A stretch of DNA of 64,000 nucleotides, from NCBI GenBank assembly GCA_963555705.1, contig OY743177.1:51474596-51538595 (forward strand). Direction: 5' to 3'. A program made the position numbers and the translations under genes. Below, piece after piece: positions 10,698 through 20,985 of the stretch. This stretch comes from Ligustrum vulgare. Taxonomy: Eukaryota > Streptophyta > Magnoliopsida > Lamiales > Oleaceae. Under the pieces are notes generated by a model, which was not told the origin of the DNA, ran no database searches, and saw only the letters and a list, made by a program, of their open reading frames with translations. Positions within the stretch are counted from its first letter, which is position 1; each line of letters opens with the position of its first letter.

Positions 10698-11850
10698 GGT
10701 TCATGGTAAATAAGAGGGGAATCGAAGCTAATCCGGACAAAATCAATGCTTTGTTAAACATGCAGTCGTCTCGAAATCCAAAAGAAGTGCAAAGCTTAAC
10801 GGGGAGAATTGCGGTCTTGAACCGATTCGTCTCAAAATCCACTGACAAATGCTTGCCATTTTTCAAGGTCCTAAAGGGGGGAAAGCAATTCCAATGGACA
10901 CAGGAATGTGAGCAGGCTTTTTCCGACCTGAAAGCATGATATCAAAGCCAAAGGTTGGCGAGCCTCTCTACCTATATTTGGCTGTATCCAAAGAGGCTGT
11001 TAGTTCGGTGCTGATCAGCGAGGAGGATGGGAATCAGTTTCCAGTATATTACGTGAGCAAAGCCATGCTGGATGCCGAGACACGCTACCCAGATATGGAG
11101 AAGCTTGCTCTCTCGTTAATCACAGCCTCTTGCAAACTTCGTCCCTACTTTCAGGCACACTCCATACGCGTACTCACCAACTTTCCCATGAGACAAGTGT
11201 TGCAAAAACCAGACGTATCTGGGAGGTTGTTGAAATGGGCTATAGAAATCAGCCAATTTGACCTACATTATGCGCCTCGGACCAATGTGAAGGGCCAAGC
11301 GTTGGCGGATTTCGTAGTCGAATTCACACATCCACCGGAGGTGGAGATGGTTGATAGCACAGATGACAACCAAGAGTGGAAATTATTCGTTGATGGGTCC
11401 TCGGCTGAGGGACGATCTGGTGCGGGAATATTGTTAATAAGCCCAGAGGGTTTAAAATTGCACAGTGCGATTCGCTTTGAATTCAAAGCCTCAAACAATG
11501 TCGCTGAATACGAGGCGTTATTAGCGGGGCTAAGACTTGCAAAAGCTTTGAAGATTAAGTCCGTAGTGGCGAATAGCGATTTGCAGCTCGTTGTGAGTCA
11601 ATTTAATGGGTAATTTTCTGCCAAAGAACCTTCTATGGTCGCTTACTTGAAGAAAGTGAGAGATTTGGCTGTGCACTTCGGAAAAATGGTGTTACAACAC
11701 ATCCCCAGAGCAGAAAATTCCAACGCCCATGCTTTGTCCAAACTAACAAGCAGCAGTGATTCAGAGTTACATAATCTAATCCCAGTTGAGCTCACGTTGA
11801 CTTCTTCTATTGAGCCAGGACCAGAGATTTTGACAGTAGAAGAAGAAGGA
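10698..11850 (+). pseudogene. pol: pol of element A, part 2: RT end, RNase H, second RNase H
   Basis: Continues RT directly after the nested element with FMVNKRGIEANPDK. Next comes the RT connection and RNase H (FYLYLAVSKEAVSS-type segment, PVYYVSKAMLDAETRYP, LLKWAIEISQFDLHY). A second RNase H of the archaeal type follows: WKLFVDGSSAEGRSGAGI at about 11379, NNVAEYEALLAGLRLA at about 11494, and an SDLQLV segment at about 11575. This duplicated RNase H is a hallmark of Tat elements. A one- or two-base frameshift lies near 10935 (frame 2 to frame 1), and a TAA stop at 11611-11613 interrupts the second RNase H. The frame then continues from 11614. Confidence 0.85.
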
Positions 11851-13088
11851 TCCTGGATGAATCCCCTGATCGCTTACTTGAAGCATCAGACATTGCCAAA
11901 TGGGCCGGAAGCAGCTTGGAAATTGCAAAAATACGCTGCGAATTTCATACTCTTGGACGACCTGCTTTATAAGCGGAGTAACACCTCCCCCCTACTGAGG
12001 TGTGTGGGGTCAGAGGAAGGACAGTATGTAATGAGGGAAATCCATGAAGGCATATGTGGCAACCATGCCGGGGAGTTATCACTAGCTCGAAAAGCCCTCA
12101 AACAGGGATACTTTTGGCCACTATGTGAAAGGATTCCCATGAGTTCGTACGCAAGTGTGATAAATTCCAAAGACACGCAACCATACCACATCAGCCGCAT
12201 CACAAGCTAACTGTGGTGACTAGCCCTTGGCCTTTTGCAAAATGGGGGGTTGATATTATCGGTCCTATGCCTAGGGGCGCTGGTAACAATTGCTTTGCAA
12301 TAGTGGCGATCGACTACTTCACCGAGTGGGTCTAAGCGGAACCTCTGATGAGAATCATCGAGGCCAACACCACCAAATTTATTTGGAAGAATGTCATATG
12401 CCGGTTCGGAATACCACATTCACTAGTTAGTGACAATGGAAAACAGTTCAAAAACAGAAGCGTAGATGAGCTGTGCGAAGATCTGGGAATTAGGAAACTG
12501 TTTTCATCTCCACATCACCCATAGGCCAACAGACAGGTCGAAGCTGTGAACAAGACCATAAAAAATACCCTGAAAAGGAAGTTGGAGTCCAAAGAGGGCG
12601 CGTGGGTAGATGAACTCCCACAAGTACTGTGGGTGCTTCGGACCACATCGCATACCGCTACTGGAGAAACGCCTTTCTCATTGGAATATGGAGCCGAGGC
12701 AGTATGTCCCGTTGAAATTGGGATCCCTTCGCTTCGGAAAATTCATTATGACGAGGTGAGGAACGAAGAAGTACAAAGGACCGGTTTAGATTTCCTCATT
12801 GAAAAGCGGAATGATTTCCAGATAGTGATGGCCAGATACCAGAAAAAGATGGCTCGATACTACAAAAAGAGAGTGAAGAGTCGACGCTTTAATATTGGGG
12901 ACTTGATCCTCAAAAAGATTCTTCCTTCAACACAGGAACCAGGAGTAGGGACTCTAGGTCCTAACTGGGAAGGCCCTTACAAAGTCCTTGCCGAGGTGGT
13001 ACCCGGAACATACATGATTGAAGACTTATCTGGAGTACCTCTATGTAATCCTTGGAATACGGACCACATTCGCCGTTATTTTCAATAA
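11851..13088 (+). pseudogene. pol: pol of element A, part 3: integrase
   Basis: Integrase inserts the DNA copy into the genome. The zinc-binding part starts with HEGICGNHAG at about 12035 and continues, after a one-base frameshift near 12130, with VRKCDKFQRHA. The second Cys of the usual CxxC is Phe. The catalytic core has GVDIIGPMP (first Asp, 12252), VSDNGKQF (second Asp, about 12432) and NRQVEAVNK (Glu, about 12540). The C-terminal part has GPNWEGPYKVLAEV and ends with WNTDHIRRYFQ and a TAA at 13086-13088. In-frame stops: TAA at 12333 and TAG at 12522, both one C-to-T change from Gln codons. Non-functional. Confidence 0.85.
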
Positions 13089-14106
13089 ACCATATTCCTC
13101 TTCAATGATTGCGGCACTATCATAGGATTTTATGAAATCGCAAATGAGTTATGTTGAGGATTACGCTAGCATAATGGATAAACAAAAATTCCAAAATAAT
13201 TCTGGTTATGACACCATACGTGAACGCCATGCACGAATTTTATTAAGAACAAGGGACTCTTATAAGTCTAAACTACGATCACTACGTAGGGATTGAGAGT
13301 TTTAGTATCATTAACCCTGCAATACGCGATACGTTTGCAAGACATTTCCTTAAGGCATTTGCATTTGAAAGCATTCATATTTAGTCAAATGCTGTCATAC
13401 AAACTGGAACTTCATGCACACAGAATGCTCTCTTGTGTGAAGTATTACATGCTTCCGCAAAATGACTGATACTCTTATACATACATTCAGACAAAGCATT
13501 GGCAAGGCATATGTATACTAAGTGCTGTATGAATGAGCGTAAAAGACAAACGTAAAAAATTCTTATATTATTTTGGTTGCAAAAACCAAACGCCTCTGCC
13601 AAGCATGAACTTTGTTAAAAACGAAGGACTCCGGTGAATTTACACTATGACCATTGCATAAAGATTGAAAATGATCACGCCGGAATTAAGAATTCACACA
13701 GATTTGTAAATGTAAATGTCGCAGGGTATAGGATAAAACTGCTCAAAAGTTGGTCAAAATCAAATCTAACCAACAAACATGAATGCATTAAGCTAGTTAG
13801 ATCTGAGGGGACTAGACATTTACAGTTCCCCACATATCATCATACAATTGCGAGTCATACAATTACGAGGCGTCCGCGCTTGGAAGCATTCATGCGTAAA
13901 CAGTTCGAAATGTTACATTTACAGGCAAAATATGAATAAGTTATTTCATTCATAGAATCAAGACATTGGCAAGATATGAATAAGTTATTTCATTCATAGA
14001 ATCAAGTAAAGTGTTACATTTATAGTATAAAACGCCGTTGGCACCACAAAAAAAAAAAAAAAAAACTAACTAAACTAACTAACAATAAGGCAAAGATAGG
14101 AGAAGA
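13089..14106. other. Non-coding spacer between integrase and the antisense gene of element A
   Basis: No convincing gene. It holds a 44-bp tandem duplication (TATGAATAAGTTATTTCATT at 13931 and 13975) and a poly-A run of about 19 at 14048-14067. It is the shared 3' region of two convergent units: sense pol ends at 13088 and the antisense ORF ends at 14107. Confidence 0.6.
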
Positions 14107-16635
14107 TCATTGTGGAGGGATATCTTCTGAAGAACCCTTGCCGGATGCATCTAAAGGATCCGCAGGAGCATCTTGAGGCTCAGGATACAAGGCTTCAATG
14201 GAGGACAGCTCCAAGGTCAGGAAAGCTTCCTTCACATCCCCCAAAGCCATCCTAGCCCCTAAGTTCCCAAAGACCCTCTGCGTAGCCTCGTACTCTGGGT
14301 CTCTTCGAAAGTGTCTTTGAAGTTCTGGACAACCTCAGACACTCTGGTGCTTAAAACATTCTCCACCCGTGTCATAACAGTCTGCTCCAAAACTTCACTG
14401 ATCCTCGTTTGCATATGCTTCTCCAAAGAGGCAAGGTCCTCCTCCGCCTTCGCCTTAGCCTCCAGCTCCCTCCCCAGTTTTTCGTTGACTGCTGCCACCT
14501 CAGCTTCCAGCTTCAACTTGGCTACATTAACGGCGGCCAGGGCCTCAGAGGTGATAGACTGTGCACGGTTGGAATCATCCAGTTTCTTGCACAAAATCGC
14601 CACATCTGACTCGGAGGCCTGGAGGTCATGCTTCAGTTTATCATTGTCCTCCTGGAGGCGCTTCGCATTAGCCCTCTCTTCTGAGGAAGATTTACGAGCT
14701 ATGGACAGCTGGGCCTTGAGGTCATTGATCTCCTTGAGCATATTGTCTGCATGTCGAAGTGCAGTCTCATCATTTTTCTTGTCCCTCTGCGCCTCCTCCA
14801 CGAACGATTCCACCTGGTCAATAAGTGCCAATGCCCTGGCATTCATGGCCTTCGCAGCGAGCAACCCTCCGTCCAAAATTGCTCAGTGATAAATGCGGCC
14901 TGGGCAGGAGGAGAACTGGGGGAGTCAAACAATGAAGGGCTGAAAGTGACATCACTGGGCAGGATGCTAGTTTTAATATGCTTGAGCTCTTCTGCCCCCT
15001 CCGGCGTCACTTCATAAGCCAAGCCTGGAATGGGCACAGCTGGCTCGTCCTCCAAGTCTTGAGGTGCGGAAGTGGACTCCTTGCCTTTGCCCCTTCTGAG
15101 CCTCTTCAAGGGGGCGGGCTCCTCCTCAGGTGCATGCTCGGATATTCCTCGGACAAGGAAAGTGGCACCGAGGCGTCCTGAGTCTCCCTTCCCCTCTTGG
15201 ATCCACCTCTATCCGACCTTTTCCCCTTCCCTTTGGCAATACCTCTTTCAGGGTCCGCCACCCTATCAGTGCTGGGTTGTTGGGGACCCACTGGCAGCAA
15301 AGTGGGTGGTGGCAGCAGGGCTGGAAGAGGGCCCTGAAGCTGAGCTGTAGACTTCTCGGACACTTCCTTCGCCACCCCAACTTACAGGTTGGCCAATACC
15401 GCCTTTTGTTTCCTTTCAACTTCGCTGCCGTGGCGCAGGGCAGGAGGGATCTTCTTAGCCATGATTCCCTTTAATGAGATCTTCAGAAATTCCTTGGAAC
15501 CTAGGAAGAAGGAGGAAAATGAGGCTACGAACAGAAAAAGTGTAAGGTAAAACAGTATTAGGGAAACGAACTTACTCACGGCTCGCATAAGACCGTGTTT
15601 AACGAATAGCTTGTTTTGCTGAATGACCCCTTGGAAACTACCTTTGTAAGAAAACAAACGCCTCACTGCCGCTAATTCTTCGTCGGGGAGGAGGCGAGCA
15701 AAAGTGTCCCCTGCCATAAACCGATGACATATTAGTAAGCAGCCAAGAAAATTAGATGGGAGTTAAAAGAGAAAAAGACGCGTGACACTTAGAGACTCTA
15801 AAACAAGTGCAAGTCTCACTAGGTATGGAAAGAGTTCGGGGAACTGTAATTTCTGGACTGGGTCCACAGGAGAACTCTGCCACTCCCCAGCGACCCAGAA
15901 CCACTGGTTCCTCCAGTTCTTTATTGAGGTGGGGTGACCGGTGATAACGGGAGGATAAGAGCCCCTGGGAGACAAGTAATGCCAATCCTTGACGTCCGGT
16001 CTCACGTCTCTCTCCCTTCTAACTGATTTCTTCAAAGTGTAGAGAGTGTGAATGATGTACAGTGAAATCGGATGATCAGGGTTGACCTCTTGCCACACCA
16101 ACCAAGTGCCCACAGCTTGTGTCCAGAAATTGGGGGCCAGCTGGTAGGGGCACAGGTTGTAGCTCCTAAGTAACGCCCTGAAGAAGGGGTGCAAGGGAAG
16201 CCTCATCCCAAAAGAAAGGGCGTCGTAACATATGGCCGCTTGGCCTGGAGGAGGGCTGCAAGGTCGGCAGGAAGGTGTTGGGTGCACCAATTGGACCCCT
16301 TCTGGCAGCCTGAATTTTGCCGAACCCCCGGCCAAATCAACCCTTCTGATTTCAGTAGCGATCTCACTGCTCTCCCATGACTCTGGGTTTGGATCAGGAT
16401 CAACGTGGTAGCTTGAAACTTTGTTAACCTGGTCAACCCAATCCTCTACTTGGGAGATCTCCTCTGCAGTTAAACCCAATTCTTCCCTATGTGCCCTATA
16501 CGGGGCCCTAACGATTAAGCCGAGGTCCTGGTGACTAGAAGAGGAGCCTGCCGCCTCTTCTCTCCTCAGATCCCTGTCTCGCTTGCTTCGAAGCTCTGTC
16601 AAAGTTGCCTCCTCCTCGAATAACAGATGAGCCAT
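14107..16635 (-). pseudogene. Antisense additional ORF of element A (gypsy-type putative transposase domain plus coiled coil)
   Basis: Runs opposite to gag-pol. The first exon (16635 to about 15820, ATG at 16635) holds the plant-specific domain once named putative gypsy-type transposase: RLPLHPFFRALLRSYNLC, QLAPNFWTQAVGTWLVW. Later parts are a Pro/Ser/charged linker and a long Ala/Glu/Lys coiled coil (14876 to about 14300), then an acidic tail ending at a TGA at 14107-14109. Intron signals: a 75-bp intron 15501-15575 (donor GTAAGT after GTGA, acceptor CTTCCTAG) joins the flanks in phase. A second likely intron, 15711-15819, has donor GTGAGA, a TACTAAT branch-like site and acceptor TGGCAG, but its phase is off by one. 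Single-base frameshifts lie near 15112 (C run), 14875 and 14305, and a stop at 15382-15384. No enzymatic role is proven for this domain. Decayed but clearly once coding. Confidence 0.7.
15501..15575 (-). other. Predicted intron in the antisense gene of element A
   Basis: On the minus strand, GTGA|GTAAGT at 15575 and TTCTTCCTAG| at 15501. The enclosed 75 bases are AT/pyrimidine-rich. Removing them joins the upstream and downstream frames without a stop, whereas the stretch as read through gives a hydrophobic segment unlike the flanks. Confidence 0.6.
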
Positions 16636-17347
16636 GTAGTTCTAATGTTTTTCTTCTTCGCTGTCAGAATCACTCAAATAAATTATGCCACTGGTTTTCC
16701 TATTTCTCCTCTTAATCTGCTCGCTAAAGAAGCGGGAACTAAAAATCAATAAAGAGATGGGGCAGAAACCTCTGACGGGAATCGCCATCGCTAACATTTC
16801 CCGTGAACTCGTTCCCCCAACTCTTTCAATTTTTTCTTTTGTTTTAAAGGTGGGTCAGACTCAAATAAAGAAAAACAAGGTGCAAAAACAAAATTTTCAA
16901 ACCCATAGTGAGAAACTAAAAATAGAAAAGTCTCGCATATACAGAGACCAAGAGGTTTACCTTCAGATGATGAATGCTTGAAACTGTGCACTGGGAATGA
17001 AGAACTCGCCAAAAGAAGCTGTGGAACGGTAAAGGCGGATTCTGGGTAGAAAACCCTTGAAGAAAAGACTCAAAACTCACAAGGAGAAAAGCGGTATGAT
17101 TTCTCACGAGAGTGTTGCTGCAGAAATTCAGAGGAAATGGTAAAGGGGAAATAATGAAACGAAGGAGGATTTTTAGAAATCCCAATGATCTGGATTCCTT
17201 GGTTTTTGTGAGCCGTGTGATTAATATGGTTAACCCATGCTTCTTGGGGAATGGAATAATCAAAACGCCAGCCGTCAAATGGAGGGATAAAAACTGTTCA
17301 GCTGCCACAGTGAGTACCACGCGCTGCAAAACGCCACTCCCATCACC

Positions 17348-17357
17348 TTTTATATAT
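17348..17357 (-). promoter_or_regulatory. TATA-like box for the antisense gene of element A
   Basis: On the minus strand the sequence reads AATATATAAAAGG, a strong plant TATA match, about 710 bases before the antisense ATG at 16635. No other obvious TATA lies closer. The segment 16640-17624 has no sense-strand coding and is best read as promoter/leader of the antisense gene. A leader intron is possible. Confidence 0.4.
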
Positions 17358-17624
17358 TTCTTGGGAACCCAAGACAATAGCCCCCCATTTTTCATTAAAT
17401 GCGCCGCCTAAGATACGCGCTAGTGCGTCCTAAACCTCCACTCAGGAGAGAAAAGCCGAAGCAGGAGGTCGACTTCACACCGAATCCAAACCCCCAATAA
17501 GGAAGGTCATCCTAGGCACTAGGTCTGCGACATCATACAAAAGCCACCATAACAAAGCTAGTGCCTCGGGCTTACAACAAGTCCTACACGTCCATGAATG
17601 ATCGCTTCGGATTTGAGGGACTAG

Positions 17625-18313
17625 TGTTGAATCCAAGCCCAAAGAGAGGTACAGTGATCCACTTGCAATGGCCCAAATAAGGCCCAACGGACCTTGACCC
17701 ATAGCTAAGGCCTGAAGTATCACCTTGGGTACGATTCCGAGGTGGTGTGTCAAGTGAATCTTTCTAGCCGAACTGATTTACGCCTGGCCGATGTGCTTCA
17801 TGCTTTTCCGAGGTGTTTACAGTAACGCCTCAGCCGTAAGGAAGGGACAAGACATGAAGTCAGAGATGTGACACCGCCTTTACCAAGATGTGACAGACGC
17901 TCATCCCCTACAAAGTGTAGCAATGATTACGGTCAAAAAGCAAGGTTGTCCCCTCCAAGAGCTAGGGTGAAGACAAGTGTAAAGCACACCACGTGTCACG
18001 ATCTGAGATGGTTGTTTCCACTATAAATAGACACGCCTCCCGCCAGGTAAGGGGTTGGCAATTCCATGCTATTAGCCAAATATATAGATATATCTCACTC
18101 CCTTTTCTCTCTTCTACACATTTTACTTCTCCCGCACCCAACATATATTCGCTTAAAAATGAGTACTGACTTTGACATCGGAGTGCAAAGGGGAGCCACC
18201 TAGGCCCCCTTTGCAAACTGATTGTTTGTCACAGTGCGCAGGAGAACCACGTGTTCAAGAGGGAGGAGCTGAGACGTGTTGGTCTAAGGTCCAGCCGGAT
18301 TTTGTGGTCAACA
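17625..18313 (+). repeat. 3' LTR of element A
   Basis: The right end (TCAACA at 18313) is fixed by the match to 1-111. The start is inferred: TGTTGA at 17625 is the inverse of the TCAACA end, parallels the TGTTGA start of element C's LTR, and follows a weak purine-rich GAGGGACTAG. This gives 689 bp. A TATA box (CTATAAATAG) lies at 18021-18030, so transcription would start near 18055. The left boundary is uncertain because the 5' LTR is mostly outside the window. Confidence 0.6.
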
Positions 18314-19520
18314 TATTCAATAATTTTTTAAAAAATGTATTACATGAAGCAACATTTAAAAAAACATTGCAAAAGTTCTACGGCAATACTTAAAAAAGTG
18401 TTGAGTAGTTCAAATGGCAGCAACTTATGAGTGGTGTAAATCTCCTGTTTGATCCACAAGCTTTGCAAATCAATGCCTTTATTATTTAATTTTTTTTAAG
18501 TCTCCATTCCTTCCCTTCTTCCATTTCATTCCTATGAATCTATCCTAAACTTGCATAATGCCCTCTCTTCCTTTTGTGGCCAACCATTTTAATTGGGAAC
18601 AAATCTGATATAGTGAATTTCATATGAAATTGTTAATGGGTTTCAGCTAATTTTTTTTATTCTGAATTTGTATTTCATTAGGTCCAAGAAATCATATATT
18701 ATCTTGCACTTGCTTGAATTTGGTATCGGAAGAAGGAAACCAGATGAAATAAGTCAGTCTCTTCTCTGTGTGTAGTTACTTCTATACTCTGAGAATGCAT
18801 ATACATTCAAGGCTATAGGAAGAAACCAACCTCACTTTCTTGAATTTGGTATCGGAAAATGGAAACCACATATGAAATAATGGTTTGATGGCATATGAAA
18901 TAGTTAATGGGTTCAAGTCTTTTGGTTAGCTGGAATAGGTGTTGGTTGGCGGCGAGGGTTGACCAGAGTGGGTTTTGGGGTGTAGCGGGGCTTAGTGGCT
19001 GAGGTTGAAGACGGGATTGATTTTTACACCTTTGAAAGTATAGTATCTCTTGAGCAATTTTAATAATTTAACATGATATATCTCAAATTTTAAACAAATG
19101 CATTTTTGTGTTTTCCCTTTTGAGAAATAATTTTTCAAAGTGACAAACCAAACGTGTTTTCATCAAATCTTAAAATAAAAATTAAAACAAAAAATAGAAA
19201 ATGTTTTTCAAAATGAAAATATAAAATAAAATACAAACAGAACACAGTCGAAGGTTTTGTAACATTTAAAGGAACGTTGCAAAAAATTAACATTTTGCAA
19301 TGCTTTAAAAATGCTACAAAAGGTTAATTTTAGCATTGTAAAAAGTATTAACTTATCACAACACTATTTGAATGTTGAAAAAAGGGCTAAATCTCAAAAT
19401 ATATGAACCAAATGTAACATTTCAATTACTAAATGTTGCGGTAGACCACTTTTCGCAACATTCAACTACCGAATGTTTCCTTTTAAGTGTTGCAAATGGT
19501 TATTTTAATTTGTTGTAGTG
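18314..19520. mobile_element. Remnant of a CACTA-type DNA transposon
   Basis: The right end reads AATTTGTTGTAGTG at 19507-19520, i.e. a CACTACAACAAATT terminus on the other strand. Both ends of the stretch carry many short motifs in both orientations (GCAACATTT, CATTGCAAAAG, GTGTTGCAAA, AACGTTGC) at 18349-18410 and 19255-19500, typical of subterminal binding arrays. The matching left terminus is not here, so element A probably inserted into this transposon and the rest lies beyond the left window edge. The middle (18420-19250) shows no coding sequence. Confidence 0.5.
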
Positions 19521-19733
19521 ATTTACTCTTATCAGATTCTTAGATAAGTCTTATACCTTGTAGTATATTTTATTATATGGTTGCAACTCTTGTTTGAACC
19601 CTATAAATATGGGGCTTTACTTCTCATTAACACATTTTATTTATTTATTTATTTATTTCATTTTAATTTTATTTATTTCAATAAAAATATTTTTTCATGC
19701 GGATCCATAATTTTTTCGTATTTTTAATAAATA
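19521..19733. other. Short spacer with a (TTTA)n microsatellite
   Basis: AT-rich sequence between the CACTA end and element C, with a TTTA repeat at about 19636-19660. Nothing coding. Confidence 0.6.
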
Positions 19734-19738
19734 TTATT

Positions 19739-20319
19739 CGTTGACGGTCGAAATATAAATATTCCAAGTCAGTAAGAAAAATAGGTGATCGTCAGTTATA
19801 TAAACAAAATCGTGTGTGGAAGAGGTGGATCCTAGGTTGTGATTGATGACCTGGATCCCACGTATGTGACAAGAAACATGATGATTTGTAAGAGGTGGAT
19901 CCTAGGTCGGATGGAAGACCTAGACTCCACATATGGTTTCTTCTATATATATATTATTGGCTTTGAATAACCAAAGTGGTATCCTTTTGTGAGCTACATT
20001 CTCCTATATTTATAGGGAGAATGGGGTGGGGTTGCTTATTACAATACCTGACTACCTAATGTTAGTACATAACTGAACTACTTGAGTTCTTACAAAGTAC
20101 AAATAACTAAATTAACTACTATTTGACCAAACTGCTAAGATCTTGTCCTGTCTTCATATGTCAATGCACGACTTGCCACTCAGGTCAGTAATAATCTCAA
20201 TGTTCGACATTTCGATCATGGGAAATAGGTCGAAAAATATGCTGTGCTCCGACCTATTTCGATGTGACGTGTCATGCCGCTTCACCTTTTCATCACTCAA
20301 GCTAAATCACCCATCAACA
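19739..20319 (-). repeat. 3' LTR of element C
   Basis: Pairs with 37277-37875. The outer end is CGTTGACGG where the other LTR has TGTTGACGG, i.e. one mutated terminal base. The inner end is CATCAACA at 20319. A minus-strand TATA box (CTATAAATATAGG) lies at about 20008-20020. The minus-strand polypurine-like stretch CCTAGGGGCAAT sits just inside the LTR (20320-20331). Confidence 0.85.
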
Positions 20320-20985
20320 ATTGCCCCTAGGAGTTGAACTGAAAGAACTTCAGGTCTGCTCCTATTAATGGACTTTAAACGACAAAAAGGCTATGATGAC
20401 GTCTCCACGTGTCAATGGCCTATTGTTGCCAGATCTATTAATGCCAAAGAAGTACAATTAGTTGTCAGATCCATTCATTTTCGTTGAAGGGCTCGAGGTG
20501 CCCCTTTGCATTCTGAACTGATTATTAATGCTGGCGTATATGAAGGGGCCTTTGCATCTTATTTCCTCTCATTTTACACTTGGATCTTTTACGAAGCTGT
20601 GCATATCTTCATCAGACCTGAGCTTCTGTTCGTCTGTAGCATAACTTTGCCTGACCTTACATTTACCTCTGCCATATCATCCAAGAATTCTTTATATCTT
20701 GAGTTAGATATGAGTAATTTTGGTACTGGTAGTGAATCCACCAAAGTTGAGACCTAGCAACGACATAGGAAAGATGAAATCTTGTGATTTGTGTAAAAGA
20801 AAGTCATGGGGAAAGGAAATGACAATTCGAGTCTGGACTTGAGTGTTCACTCCGATGAAACAAACCTAGGGGTAACACCGGATTAGGTATTTCATTAGGT
20901 GTACAGCCTCTTAGGTCGGTAAATCTTCCCATAATTTCTTGTCCCATTCCACACTCGCAATCTGGTTCTAGTAGAGCTGGTCTGT

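Larger units (their letters stand above)
1..18313 (+). mobile_element. Element A: Ty3/Gypsy (Tat-type) LTR retrotransposon, 5' end outside the window
   Basis: The first 111 bases match 18203-18313 with only four differences, so these are the matching ends of a 5' and a 3' LTR. Between them lie a primer-binding site, gag, protease, RT, RNase H, a second RNase H and integrase in that order, which is the Ty3/Gypsy order. The second RNase H downstream of the first and the long antisense ORF before the 3' LTR point to the Tat group (relatives: Ogre, Retand, RIRE2). The element is interrupted in RT by an Athila-like insertion (about 4269-10697). Its reading frames carry at least eight in-frame stops and several single-base frameshifts, so it is not autonomous. 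The left target-site copy lies outside the window; the bases after the 3' LTR are TATTC. Confidence 0.9.

Noticed and set aside
14311..14889. 192-codon plus-strand ORF over the antisense coiled coil
   Set aside because: It is the complement of the Ala/Glu/Lys coiled-coil coding sequence; its Ser/Leu-rich composition is a shadow.
17279..17300. Alternative LTR start of element A at TGTTCAG (17295) after a purine-rich AAATGGAGGGATAAAAAC
   Set aside because: The inverse of the LTR end is TGTTGA, found at 17625, and element C's LTR also begins TGTTGA; kept only as a less likely option.
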